A stretch of 64,000 nt of DNA from contig CM023540.1 of NCBI GenBank assembly GCA_013350335.1, forward strand, positions 22,237,175 to 22,301,174. The letters are read 5' to 3'. Below, in pieces: positions 1 to 10,575 of this stretch (its first letter is position 1; every line of letters starts with the position of its first letter). The stretch is from Chimonanthus salicifolius (lineage: Eukaryota; Streptophyta; Magnoliopsida; Laurales; Calycanthaceae). The notes under the pieces were generated by a model. The model was not told the DNA's origin. It did not search any database and saw only the letters and a list, made by a program, of their open reading frames with translations. The position numbers and the translations under genes are program-made.

Positions 1-94
1 CGAGACACCGTCGCCGACGCCAGCGAGACACCGTCGCCGACGCCGACGCCGACGCCGAGATCGTTTCCTCACATCTGTTGCTCTCTCTTCACAT
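1..94 (+). other. Probable 5' leader exon of GFA gene copy A
   Basis: A GC-rich stretch with a repeated CGCCGA/CGTCGC motif ends at a strong donor, ACAT|GTAAGT (94/95). The same exon-like block with the same donor recurs at the start of units B and C, upstream of the GFA coding exon. I read it as a mostly non-coding first exon joined by splicing to the coding exon near 2826. The window cuts its 5' end, so the promoter is not visible. There is no transcript evidence, and the splicing partner is inferred. Confidence 0.45.
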
Positions 95-1862
95 GTAAGT
101 GGACTTGTTGCACCTAATATTCCCTGACTGGATCGTCACTGGTTTCCTTGATTTCCCTGCCATGGATATTTCTTAATCTGCCTGAAAATCTCTTTATGTT
201 GTTCCATTATCTCTGTTTTTTCCCACCCTAAAATGGCCTGCTGGAAGAGAGTAAAGTGATGTTGAGATTCTTTTTTGGAACTTTAACCATCCATGATCCA
301 TCTCAAAGAATCAAAATTTAAATAGTGATTCTCACTTGGGAGAAGAAATAGAATTATCCCATAGACCCAACTGCGGATGTAGCTGATAGTTTGATACTGC
401 TGAATAATAGTCTTTTGGTTTCTGATTGTAACATATGATCATCTTGCAATCTGAATTTTTGTTTGGGGGTCGGTGGGCAACATCTACTAACTACTATCTT
501 TTATCCTCCGAAAACCATCTTGTCATCTCATGAATTTGATAGATACCTGATTTGAACCCATTTTGAATTATACTCACCATTGGATTAAACTGAAGAACTA
601 CAGAATGGTTAATTCTGTAGCCTTTTAAGGCCATACCTAATGTGATATATTTAAGTTTATTTTCGGTAGGCCCCCTAGCCAAGCATGGATCCAATCAATT
701 CTCCTCGCTATCCAAGTCTCCATCAAAAAGTACTCACCAAATTGAACCAGTTCTCATTGGATAATTTCTCCACTGAATCATGGGTGGTCAGAATCAGTTG
801 GAAACATTTAGTTTCTGTCTCACTGTATCTTTGTGGTGGCACGAAGACCTAATCAATTCTATGTAATTTCAAGCCCTATTCACAAGTGAGCAAATTGGTA
901 TAATTATTGTAATATGGGGGTGGAGGAGGGGAGGGGGACGTCGATTGGTGGGAGTTGAGTGGGAAACGTCAACTTCCTGAGGAAATTTCTATCCCCCTGT
1001 TTGGATGAACTTTGAGCCAAAAAGCAAGCCCCATGAGAAACCAACTTACTAGAAACAGGTTGAGTTGAGTTCCCCTCTAAGGGCAAAGAGATTATATAAG
1101 ATTCCTCCTTCTCTAAGTTGTGTTCCCTAAACATTATCAAGCTCTCCACTAAAAAGAGGGTGACTAAAAAAGTAGGGGGAGGCAAAGTAGGGTTCCCTAC
1201 GTGTAGGGGAACCCTCTATCTTCAAATTCATTAAGGAGCTCCTTGTTTTTAAGTTCCCCTCATCCAAAGCACCTTGAGCGCTCTGTGTTGTGAAGGCCAT
1301 TCTTTGGGGTCCATCCAAACACAGTCTCAGTGGCTTATCTTTTACCCAAATTGCAAGTGCCAAGTCGTCTTTATGTTGTAATTCAGATGGTGATAAGAGT
1401 ATAACAACATCTGTGAACAAGAACCTTAGCATGGGCTGAGTAGAATCATTACTTTCAAAAAAAATTAACTAGTATAGATGCCAACCCCAATGAAGTTGGA
1501 TCAAGCTTTGGTGTTGATGATGATGATGAAAAGTAGCTGCATACATTATCTTGAATGGCAATTGCTTATTGGATTTGTCTGCTGTGGAACATTATCTATA
1601 AGATGCTATTTAGTAGTTTACGACTAAAACTGCTTTAGTTCTTTTTCTTCACAATCATGCATCATAAAGTATTCATGAATTTTGCCTTTAGTTTTTAACT
1701 GCCACCAGTTCTCACTGCAATCACCTTACACATTATTTAGTATGGTACTATGAACTGTAGATACAAACTGATGCTGTCACATCCATTCAGATTAATAATG
1801 TCCAATTTATACCATTCTACAACTTTTAGCTTATAAATGCACAAGACAGAAAAAAAATTCAA
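95..1862 (+). other. Probable first-intron sequence of GFA copy A, no gene recognised
   Basis: This lies between the leader donor and the next exon-like signals. It includes conserved minus-strand open frames (494-694, 904-1185, 1127-1432) that recur in B and C. They recur because the whole unit is duplicated, not because selection is evident. The block around 960-1330, with 'tgtttggatgaac'-type motifs, looks like an old transposon remnant but has no ends I could define. Near 1475-1535 there is a SINE-III tail (see below). Confidence 0.4.
1475..1535 (+). mobile_element. SINE-III 3' remnant (copy A)
   Basis: The sequence contains 'gatgccaaccccaatgaag' followed by an 'agctttggtg' and GAT-repeat tail. 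The same 3' module ends the full SINE at 61772-61956. Only the 3' half is recognisable here. The same remnant is in unit B (about 13322-13380) and, shortened, in unit C (about 25515-25560). Confidence 0.45.
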
Positions 1863-2046
1863 AAGGGTTGGAGTGATGGCTAGGAACCCGCCTCAGGAAA
1901 TTATAATACTGGGTTCGATTCTCACTCCACCCCAAAGGGCCACTTCCTATAGAGTTATCCGGTGTGTGTGGATAGGGAGACTTTCACATGCCTCGAGGAT
2001 TACTCGGATGCTGTAAGAGGCCTAGACAGCTTGGTCATTAAAAAAT
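1863..2046 (+). mobile_element. tRNA-derived SINE, family I (copy A)
   Basis: The head is tRNA-like. An A-box-like 'gtgatggctaggaaccc' is followed about 35 bases later by a B-box-like 'gggttcgattctcac'. Then comes a conserved body ('gggccacttcc', 'gtgtgtggatagggagac', 'gaggattactcgg', 'aggcctagacagcttggtc') and an A-rich tail. The same element lies at 13709-13890, 25871-26052, 38371-38517 and 61232-61413, with minus-strand pieces elsewhere. It was present before the duplication, as it is at the same place in A, B and C. Confidence 0.7.
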
Positions 2047-2168
2047 GATTTTTTTAGAAACGAGGTATCATTTTACACAAATAAATATCAGATATTAAGG
2101 CTGCCTAAATAGAACTTGATTGTGCACCTTATCACGTCTCATATATGAATGTGTTGATGCTTATGCAG

Positions 2169-2213
2169 GAGAAGCCTTTTGGTGACCTCCAGTATAAGTA
2201 TCTGTTCTCGAAG
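2169..2213 (+). other. Possible 45-nt microexon (copy A)
   Basis: A 45-base open stretch is bounded by good splice signals, TTATGCAG| upstream and |GTAACAG downstream. It would encode 15 residues beginning EKPFGDLQYK in one phase. It lies between the leader exon and the GFA coding exon on the same strand. I do not recognise the peptide. It could be a leader exon, an alternative exon or an exon remnant of another gene carried along in the duplication. The same stretch is intact in B (14014-14058) and broken in C. Confidence 0.3.
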
Positions 2214-2854
2214 GTAACAGACGTATAATCAAGAAAATCACTTCAATGGTGTATTAACTTGTACACCATACATGCTCACAACTTTATGCCTTCATTTGGT
2301 AGACTCGGAATTGCTTAATGGAACCAGAATTCTATGGAGCTACAGGCTTCCACGAAAGAATTCTGGGCTATCAACCAGGCTTTAGTGAATATAAAAGATG
2401 GCATTGAAGTCATAAATGTTTCTTCATTCGAGGGTTCATGTGAAATGATTTTGCTCATCTATATGATGGATCGTATTGGATGGATCATGCAAACAGAATT
2501 ACCCACATTGCAAGATGCAAGCTTCCTAATTCTTGCCCCTTCCTCAATTGAGTGTTGACCATGTTTTCTTCTCTGAAGTTATTAAGAGTGTAGAAGTAGG
2601 GAGGGTTAACGTTTTTATTGGGGGCGGTGCCCTTGTACTACAGCCACCAAGTGGTGGGTTTCTCATTCTCACTTGTTGACAAGTTGTATGGATACTATAT
2701 ATCCTTTTTCATGGTTCATTTCATCTTTCTTTTTTCATATCTTCCTTTTTTATCTGAATATTCTACAGAAAATGTTCTGTTTGCTATTTCCTATATAGAA
2801 ACTCTCACAAGTTTCATTTCACTGCAGCTGTTCTGAACAAAGCACTCTTATAAG

Positions 2855-3265
2855 ATGGATGGTGAAAATGTAATCCATAGTGGTGGATGCCACTGCAGGC
2901 ATGTTAGGTGGGAAGTTGAAGCACCAACAAGCATAGTTGTATGGAAGTGCGATTGCTCCAACTGTTCTATGAGGGCTAACATCAATTTCGTAGTCCCAAG
3001 TACAAAGTTTAAATTGATGGGAGATTCTGAACAGTTCCTCACCACCTACACATTTGGTACACACACAGCAAAGCACACCTTTTGCAAGGTCTGCGGCATT
3101 ACATCATTTTTTGTGCCGCGGTCGAACCCAGATGGTGTTGCCCTGACATACATGTGTGTCGACCCCGGAACACTTGAGCATGTTGAGATGAGGCATTTTG
3201 ATGGGAAGAACTGGGAGAAGTCCTATTACCAGACATCCATTGCATCATTCTCTAAATCAGCCTAA
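2855..3265 (+). CDS. GFA/CENP-V domain zinc protein, copy A (full length)
   Basis: This is a 136-residue protein of the GFA (glutathione-dependent formaldehyde-activating enzyme-like) / CENP-V family, with the Mss4-like zinc fold. The family's cysteines are all present: C12-x-C14, C32-x-C34-x2-C37 and C77-x2-C80. Conserved blocks include TYTFGTHTAKHTFC and CVDPGTLEHVE. The family is usually annotated as carbon-sulphur lyase-like; the substrate in plants is not established, so I give none. There is no signal peptide or membrane segment. The ATG follows an acceptor (TTTCACTGCAG, about 2825), so the whole coding region sits in one exon preceded by about 29 leader bases. Length agrees with plant homologues as I know them. 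It is the only one of the three copies without the early stop at codon 122. Confidence 0.85.
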   Translation: MDGENVIHSGGCHCRHVRWEVEAPTSIVVWKCDCSNCSMRANINFVVPSTKFKLMGDSEQFLTTYTFGTHTAKHTFCKVCGITSFFVPRSNPDGVALTYMCVDPGTLEHVEMRHFDGKNWEKSYYQTSIASFSKSA

Positions 3266-4365
3266 TTCTGTACTTGGTAATGTCTGAGTCTTTAATTATC
3301 TTAATATAAAAGTAGAAGTTTGTGAGATTCAGCATTTAGTCGTTTGCTTGTTACATTGTCTGTTGGTTGGTCTAATAGTTGGATTTATTCATCATTTTTT
3401 TTTGAAAATTTGTATTCCTTCAATAATGGTAGGTTGACTACATGCCTCAATGTCCACAAATGCCGTCATGGGTAGTAATCAGGGGTCGGAAAATCGGCCT
3501 GGCATGCACTTCGGTCCATTTCTTTTGGGCCTGGGTAATGGTTGGATGATGGGGGACAATGGGCTAAACATGTATGGAATTGTCTGAATGAAGTTTTTAA
3601 AGTCCAAAACCCAACTGAGTAAGTCGGTCGAGTTTCAACTTAAGATCATTCATTTCAAATAGTATGTCGGAGTTTTTTCAAGTTTTATGATTCAATGGCT
3701 TATACATCTGCATTAATTTGATCCTTTGCTATTTTAGCAAGATTCTTAAATGCCTTAATGGGAACAAAAGTGGGACGCTAATGGGCAGACTCTTAAATGC
3801 CTAAGCCCAACTGGTTACATCTGGGCCTGAAATTTAGGCCCAGACTAACCCTACAAACATCAATCAGCAGTTTAACCTGGGATGCAAGTCAAGTTGTAAT
3901 AGACAAGGAATAGAAAGATCATTCCATTTCTTAGATGCCAAGCAATCAGGTTTGAATTGAAGATGGGCCTATAGTAAAATCTCTAACCAGAAATAACTGA
4001 GTCAGAGTGACTCAATTTTAATTTAAATAAAATGTATCAGTGGGTCCCCTGTTGGATCTAACTTAGCATTGTTCAATTTAGGTTGTGTGCGCAGAACCTG
4101 AAATTGTCATGGACCCACTGTTTGCATACCCAAGATGCGCTTTTAGTATTAATTAAATATCAATATTTATTATATGTAAAATACGTATAATGTAATAATA
4201 TAAGGTAGAATATATCTGCGTAACATTATTAAGTATAAGCAATGGAGGTTCAAGCCCAAGACAAGATGGATCCAAACCTTTCACGTTTGGACCTCAACTT
4301 GGAGCTGATTTTCAAATAGATCCTATTTTTAGGCAAGCCTTTTCGGTATGGATTGAATTTTTTTT

Positions 4366-4433
4366 TTTTTTAATGTTTGAAGGTGTCCACACACATGTCA
4401 GGTTCAAGCGGTAGAACCTTACTCTGTACATAT
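4366..4433 (-). mobile_element. SINE-II fragment, minus strand (copy A)
   Basis: A poly-T run followed by 'gtttgaaggtgtccacacac' and 'ttcaagcggtagaacc' matches the 3' part, in reverse, of the SINE-II insertions at 16309-16860 and 29027-29650. It is cut at GTACATAT by the MITE that begins at 4434. The promoter-bearing 5' half is missing from copy A. Confidence 0.5.
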
Positions 4434-4810
4434 TAGGGGTACAGATATCGGTATGATGCAGATTTTAACAGCCGTGTAATATCGACTGATTGAATTTTTA
4501 ACAGCCTTTTGGGTACCGATTGAATTTTTTTTAACGACAGAAGGTGTTGAGGTGTCTCGTCCGACTAGTCCGTCAGGATCAGGGGTATAGATATCGGCCG
4601 ATACGAAATTTATTGGCCGATATATATAGTTTTTTCAATGCCGATCTATGTCGGCCATACGAACTACTTCTCAACTGATATATTAGCGATATATATTGGT
4701 CCGATATCGGCCGATATGATTAATATCAGTCTGTTTTTTTTTTAAAAAAAAATTCAAAACGGTGGTGGGCCCAGGTCAAAATATAGGTCGATATTCAAAA
4801 CGGTGGTGTG
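4434..4810. mobile_element. Mosaic of two truncated palindrome-rich hAT-like MITEs (copy A)
   Basis: The first MITE starts at 4434 (TAGGGGTACAGATATCGG) after the target GTACATAT (4426-4433), exactly as in unit B. After about 60 bases the sequence switches to the SINE-II left end seen in unit C ('gacagaaggtgttgaggtg', about 4541). A second MITE then starts at 4580 (CAGGGGTATAGATATCGG) after GTCAGGAT, matching the C-type insertion. That MITE is truncated near 4805, next to a repeated 'attcaaaacggtggtg'. Neither element has its right end. Confidence 0.6.
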
Positions 4811-5283
4811 AACTTTATTACAGTCTTTGAATAGTGAAAAAATTGTCAAGTTTCCTAACTTTCTGCACACTAAAATAAAGATTTGTTGGGTCGAAATAAC
4901 TTATAAAACCAGGTCACTCTGACATTCAAATAAAATACTTGTGTCTAAAAATAATTGATGATATGAATGCCATCTCAGAAACAGTCACTTCGAAGAAGAA
5001 AAGGAAATATATTTTTGCTGTTGCGCATGCCACACATTTCTATATTCTATTCTTCACATGTACTGAAGAATTAATTCTTCAGGTGCATCTACATGTAGTA
5101 CCAAATAGTGATGGAATAATAAAGGCCTTTTTGATATTTTTACACGAATACATAAAATTACGCACGAGAGGAATCGAATCTAAAATCTTTGGTTTTTGTC
5201 TAATCTTAAAACTTTTGATCAATTGAATTATATCTATTTCTAAATAGATTTACCATTTTATTCATTTGTCTCACCTAAATAGT

Positions 5284-5508
5284 GATATATTAATAGAATA
5301 GTGATCCTACCACGTGCATTTTGTGTAAATCGAAAGGAATTTTACTATATTGTCCATTTTGCCTTTCGAATTAGCTCGCTGAAACATTCAAATAACTTAA
5401 ATTAAAGGGTTCAGCGAGCTGAATTCGAAGGGTAAAATGGATAATAAAGTAAAATCCATATTAAGTTATACAAAATGCACGTAGAAGGGTTGTTGTCCTA
5501 TTAATATC
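5284..5508. mobile_element. Foldback MITE (copy A)
   Basis: This is a 225-base hairpin. The left arm has GATATATTAATAG, ACGTGCATTTTGTGTAAAT and ATTTTACTATATTGTCCATT, ending in AGCTCGCTGAA. The right arm carries their near-perfect reverse complements back to ATTAATATC. The loop is about 30 bases. No clear target duplication is visible. The same element is at 17573-17796 and 30415-30618, so it predates the duplication. Confidence 0.65.
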
Positions 5509-5924
5509 TTTTAATATTAAAAACACCGACATCTCTATCATTTCTCTTATGTATTGATGCCAATGTTGAGTTAATAATAGAGGCTCCACAATGTTAACAT
5601 GGTTCGTGAGCAACAGTGGTCTAATGATCTTGAGTGTCCAATTGAAGGGCCTTCAATTAGATGGATTGTATTGTCACTTAGAAAAATAGTTATTAATTAT
5701 CTTCGGGCATCCAATTTAGGACTACAAAATAGATATTTTTAGTGACTTCATTTTAACCATCCATTGTACAACATCAGATCAGATAGTTAAAGGTTGACCA
5801 ATTGATCTGATTTTTTTTTTAATCTGTGACTAATCTACAATCCTTGTATAAATATAATAGAAGTCTTGAATTCCAATAATTACCTTATCCCAAGATTAAA
5901 AGACTGGTTTCTTTAAAAAAGACC

Positions 5925-6030
5925 GATATTAATCATATCGGACCGATATATCGATCATATCGACTGAGAAATAGTTGTGTACGGCCGATATATTGTGGTG
6001 CTTAAAAATCGATATATATCAGCAGATATC
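5925..6030. mobile_element. Remnant of a palindrome-rich hAT-like MITE (copy A)
   Basis: This holds about 100 bases of the ATATCGG/CCGATAT-rich repeat. Unit C has the complete element with both ends at the matching site (31080-31428). Here, and in B at 18208-18322, both ends and most of the body are deleted in the same way. Confidence 0.5.
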
Positions 6031-8195
6031 TGTAATGAATCCTCTCCTGTGTGTAATCATCAAAAGGGTTTCAATGTTTGGAGTCAGTAATCTCATTTAA
6101 ACAGTGATTAGAGGAGAAAAAAGGGGTCTTATCAATTAATCATTGTCATTCATTGAAAGTGAAATGCACCAATGCTATGAAAGTGATGTATACTCAACTT
6201 CCAAATATAGCCGTCTTTATCTTTAAAGTTTAAACCATGACCAAGACTCCACCAATATCAATCTTGCTGTATGGGCAATCAGAACCGTACACGTGGCTGT
6301 TGTCACGCCCCGACCTGAAGAGTGGGTGCAGAATGTGAGTGAATTTTTTTTTTTGAAAGACTAAACTAACTTAAATATTCTAATTGGGCCGGATCAACAG
6401 TTAGGCCCAAAGGTCACACATGATCCCATCATGTGGACTCAAACATATACCATAAGTCTACCCAATATAAACACACATAATTCCAAACATCGAATTATTA
6501 TTTCAATCATTAGAGTAACTACAGTAGCATGCTAGTTTAATACATCACATTTAAACAAACTAAGTACCACACGCGGTACTTTACAAAACAAATGGTTCCA
6601 AGAACTAAAAGGCAAAGACAAGGGTATTCCCCTCAATGGGAATCCCAAAGCAACGTCACAGCTTATCCACTCTAAGCTTCAAACAGAGGGTTCTCCTCAT
6701 CGGGTTCATCTCCTGAAAGGTGAGTGGGGTGAGCTAACTAGCCTAGTGAAAGAAATATAACAGTGCAGTTTAAGTAAACATCAGATTAGCAAATAATCAA
6801 CAGTTGCAATACAATATCTCATGCTTGATAATAAATTCTCAACATCAAGTATAATATCATCATCATTCCCATAATTCATCATCCCTTCCAATACTGTTGT
6901 CATCCAAAGTAACACCTACATACTATGCTGAGACCATTGTATTAAGTCCCGACACGGTCAAAATACATCCTTTCAAGTACATTTCCGGCTCTCACATAGC
7001 CGATACTGACACTCCTCAAGTCAGCAACTGTCGACACCCATGGTCCAGTAGAAGTAAACCATCTCACACACATGGCTGATATTGGTTCAATAGTCAAGGG
7101 CACGTGGAAGCAATATTACACATCTCATATGATCAACATCATAGTATTCATAAGCATCATAAGCACTTCTTATAACAGTGCATCATATCCAAGCACATGG
7201 GTGGGTTCATCAAATCTGAAACCACTCATTGCTCAAGTCTCATCTCATAATAAAAACTTGTTTACACCTACTGCAAAGTTAAGTTCTCTCATCGTAAATG
7301 TGTGGTATCGCGGTCTCTGTTCAAATAAGCAAACAAGTGCACAATCAATCATAAGTCAACATTCATAGCATCAAATGCACACACACAAGTAGTATTTCGA
7401 AATCATACTTGTTTTCCCAAAAATATCCAAGGTAAATGGAATTGAGTCACTTACTTGGTTTCTAACCATTTTAAGTTACAATAATCCACAGTAGAGTAAT
7501 AATAAGGTGCTCAGTCCAAAACTCATATTGCCTTCTAGGCATGACCAGATTGACTTATTGAGTTAGATCTAGATACTCAGGTCACTTCTCAGTTGTCTTC
7601 TGGATAGAGCCAGATCTGACATGTTGAGTAAGGCCTCGAGATCACTCAGTGTCCGACAAATACAGCGTCGGCCTAGAAGTGAAGTCACTCAATGCCCGAC
7701 CAATAGAGTCGGCCTGGAAGTGAATACAATAGTAGATACACTATAGTAATAAGAGAAGATGGTTAGTACATATTTTTAATTTATCAAAGGGTATAACAAT
7801 CATATGCATCATCATTCAATCAAACAAGATTATACACTTAAAACTGGGTCCCTCGGAACATGCCTCGGAACCAGGTATTATGGCTTCGGATCATCCGAAC
7901 GACTGCCTACACTAGTCACATGACCTCGGACTGAGGGTCTGATTTCGGATCAGTAAGAAGATCGGGTCTCGGATCATCCGAACTCCTTCTGAACCGATAA
8001 ACTCTGAAAAACTGGTCTCGGTGGGTTTGTGAGTCTCGGAACATGCCGAGTGAGGCTCGGATCGTCCGAGTAGGGTTCGTTCCTTCCGAACTCGACTCGG
8101 AACATCCGGACGAGTCTGGCAAGCCTCGGACGCTTCTGGGCTCGGGTGAAGCTCAAAACGTCCGAAGGATCCTCTCGGACCGTTCGAAGGGTGTG

Positions 8196-8792
8196 TGTAA
8201 CGACCCGACCCAAATACAGGGCTTAGGGCATGACTCAGTAAGATATTGTCCGCTTTGGGCCTCGCACACAGCTCAAACCGTCACGGTTTTGCATTTGGGC
8301 CCGGGCCACGTAACGCGTCTCACTTGAGTTCATGGGGTGGCCACTTAAAACCCCTTTAATTTCAATCCTCCCAACCGATGTGGGACTTTTCACTTTTCCC
8401 ACATCAGGTTGAGGGGGTGGGTATTACAATCACCCTCCCTAAAGACTCGAGCCGTCCCCGGCTCGACCCGGTCTAGCTCGACAACTGCAGGGAAGGAGGA
8501 AAGCCCACACAGTCCGAGTGTAGAACTCGGCTCTGATACCATATTTGTAACGACCAGACTCCGAATACAGGGCTTAGGGCATGACTCAGTAAGATATTGT
8601 CCACTTTAGGCCTCGCACACAGCTCAAACTCGCACAGTTTTGCATTTGGGCCCAGGCCCACATGGCCCGGCCCAAAACGCGTCTCACTTGAGTTCATGGG
8701 GTGGCCACTTAAAATCCCTTTAATTTCAATCCTCCCAACCGATGTGGGACTTTTCACTTTTCCCGCATCAGGTTGGGGGGGTGGGTATTACA
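8196..8792 (-). mobile_element. TRIM element nested in the LTR (copy A)
   Basis: This is a miniature LTR retrotransposon of 597 bases. LTRs lie at 8196-8428 and 8546-8792, each TGTAACGACC...TATTACA, around a 117-base interior with no coding capacity. Read on the minus strand, TGGTATCAGAGCC (8529-8541) lies four bases after the 5' LTR, where a plant initiator-Met tRNA primer site is expected. A purine tract AGGGAGGGTGAT precedes the 3' LTR. Flanks are GTGTG (8191-8195) and GTGTC (8793-8797), one mismatch apart; copy B keeps GTGTG on both sides. Movement would need enzymes supplied by other elements. Confidence 0.8.
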
Positions 8793-9330
8793 GTGTCACC
8801 CTCGGACTGTCCGAAGATCGACTCTCGGACCGTCCGAGAGCCGTCTTCCTCCACTATCTGCTACAGTGACGTTCAGACACGGCATGAGATACGAATCCTG
8901 AAACAGTGGGTTTCCCAGATTCGATTTTTACATCTAGCCGGTCCGATAGACTCCTCAGGGAGTCCTCTTTCCATGAGAGTGATTTTAAACTTTGAAACCC
9001 ATTAAGCCGACGGATTTTAAAATCAAAACCTCACTGGTACAAGAAATTCCATGGTTTTTCTTAAACTTCAAACTGATTTTACACACTCAAAAGTAAGTCA
9101 AAATTAGTTTTTCTTGATTCTAAACCACTTAAAATTTGAAAAGGAACACAGTGGTTATCTTCACTCGAGTTCCTAGGTTCAAAATCTGGTCTTTAGAAAA
9201 ACTTCCCTCTTAAGCTACGACAAGAAAAAGACTTTGAAAATAACAGAGAGGGATCAGCTGATTTGGTTTCAACTGAGTCTGAGAGAGAAGAGAAGATTTT
9301 GTGGGAGTTTACTCAGCTGAAGAGGCTGGG

Positions 9331-9337
9331 ATTTATA
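9331..9337 (-). promoter_or_regulatory. TATA box of the LTR promoter (copy A)
   Basis: On the minus strand the sequence reads GGCTATAAATCCCAGCC, a textbook plant TATA context. A pyrimidine-rich leader follows with many TCTCTCT motifs. It lies about 790 bases inside the LTR 5' end (10128), consistent with a U3/R boundary shortly downstream. This supports the minus orientation of the LTR. The same box is at 21628-21634 in copy B. Confidence 0.45.
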
Positions 9338-10452
9338 GCCATTTTCATCCGTAGATGGTGGCCATCTGGCCATTGCATGTGATTGCATGCAGCTGCTGCC
9401 GACGTCCGAACAGTAACCGTACTGTTTGGGCGTTGGTTACAGATCAGCCCTTCAAAATTTTTCATTTTGTAAATAAGTCCTCTTTTGATAAAAACTTGAT
9501 TTTTAACTATAAACAACACTCTTAAAGCTTGAAAATTTTAATCCAACCTAACAGATAAGTTGGGTTTTAAAAACTTTAATCACCATAAAAATTTGGAGAT
9601 TTAAAACTCACCAAAACCATAGATTTAATTAAAAACCATAATTTTGCACTATTTACGTGATTTAACTTGTGCTAAATAAAACAATTTAAAGTCCTCATTT
9701 CTGGGGTTCGAAAAAATAAACTAGACCATACTAAAATGGTCTAATATACTAAACTTGTTTCAAAATTTATTTCATTTCTAAAACCATTTAAATATAATTA
9801 TTACTCGCTTTTGGGGTTTTAACGGGCGGTTTTAAATACTATTTTCTGAAAAAAAAATTATTTTAAAATCAGAAATAGAAATCCTTGACTAATGAGAATA
9901 ATATCAATAAATAATAATCACATAATAACACAATTTATAAAATAATAACAATGAGCAGTAAATTATCATTTTGCCCCTCTAACTGGACAAGCTGGATCAC
10001 TGAGCTTTTGAATTCAGATTGGGCCACAATTGAGCTTCTCACTAAGCCCTAACCGAAAACTTGGAGGTTAACTGGTCTAAGCAAGATTATTAAGCTAAAC
10101 TGTGCCTAATCTGGATCAAGGTATTACAGCTGTTGAATCTAGAGTCAAACCAATCATCTAATTGGCCTTTTTCCCTGGATGGGCCATGGTAGAAAAGTTA
10201 ACACAGAATTTGCTAGGTGTATTTGAAGTCATTTCTACATTAAATGTATAGTAGATATCTAGATATAGAATATATTAAAGAGAGTGATGAGGGTATGTTG
10301 AAAGGTCTAACATTGAATATATAACCTACTAAAAACACTTTAATTAAATTACTTAAAGTCATATTTTTAAAAGCAATAAAGTTTAAAGGTTAAAATTAAT
10401 TTAAAAAGATAAATTTTGAAAACTTAAGAAATGCAGTTTAATTAATTTAATC

Positions 10453-10575
10453 GTGATGATTTTTTTTTTTTTTTAATTTACATGTGGAAAACTACGGAAT
10501 ATCTAGCGTAAATCTCCACGGATGAGCCCACTATCCCTAGGACACACTAAGGTTAGGCCATGGTGATGATTTTTT
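10453..10575 (-). mobile_element. Short retro-insertion with target duplication (copy A)
   Basis: About 100 bases beginning with a poly-T run (poly-A on the minus strand) are bracketed by direct repeats GTGATGATTTTT (from 10453 and from 10563). This suggests a 5'-truncated SINE-like insertion on the minus strand. It occurs at the same spot in B (about 22750-22869) and C (about 32079-32199), so it predates the duplication. I cannot assign its family. Confidence 0.45.

Larger units (their letters stand above)
6301..10128 (-). mobile_element. LTR of a retrotransposon, probably a solo LTR, minus orientation (copy A)
   Basis: The element runs TGTCACGCCCC...GGTATTACA, so it has TG...CA ends. It is flanked by a 5-bp direct repeat GCTGT (6296-6300 and 10129-10133), and unit C has the uninterrupted site. 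No gag or pol coding is visible in its 3.8 kb, of which 0.6 kb is a nested TRIM (8196-8792), so a solo LTR is the best reading. On the minus strand a TATA box lies at 9331-9337. A 7850-8190 segment is rich in CGGACCGTCCGA-like motifs. The parent family is uncertain; long LTRs of this kind occur in Ty3-type chromoviruses. Confidence 0.7.

Noticed and set aside
1127..1432. 101-codon minus-strand frame conserved in all three units
   Set aside because: Conservation is no higher than in surrounding non-coding sequence of the duplicated units, and it matches no protein family I know.
1863..1940. tRNA gene suspected from A-box and B-box motifs
   Set aside because: There is no cloverleaf with paired acceptor arms. 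The motifs belong to a SINE with copies elsewhere in the window.
2819..3076. Minus-strand open frame opposite the GFA gene (also in B and C)
   Set aside because: It is the antisense of a strongly supported coding exon. Its repetition in all three units only reflects the duplication.
4939..5226. 95-codon frame repeated in units B and C
   Set aside because: The reading frame differs in length in each unit (95, 109, 61 codons) and its end falls in AT-rich DNA. No family is recognised.
6897..7368. Two open frames inside the LTR
   Set aside because: They lie in an LTR on the strand opposite to the element, without domain similarity. They are identical in A and B only through duplication.
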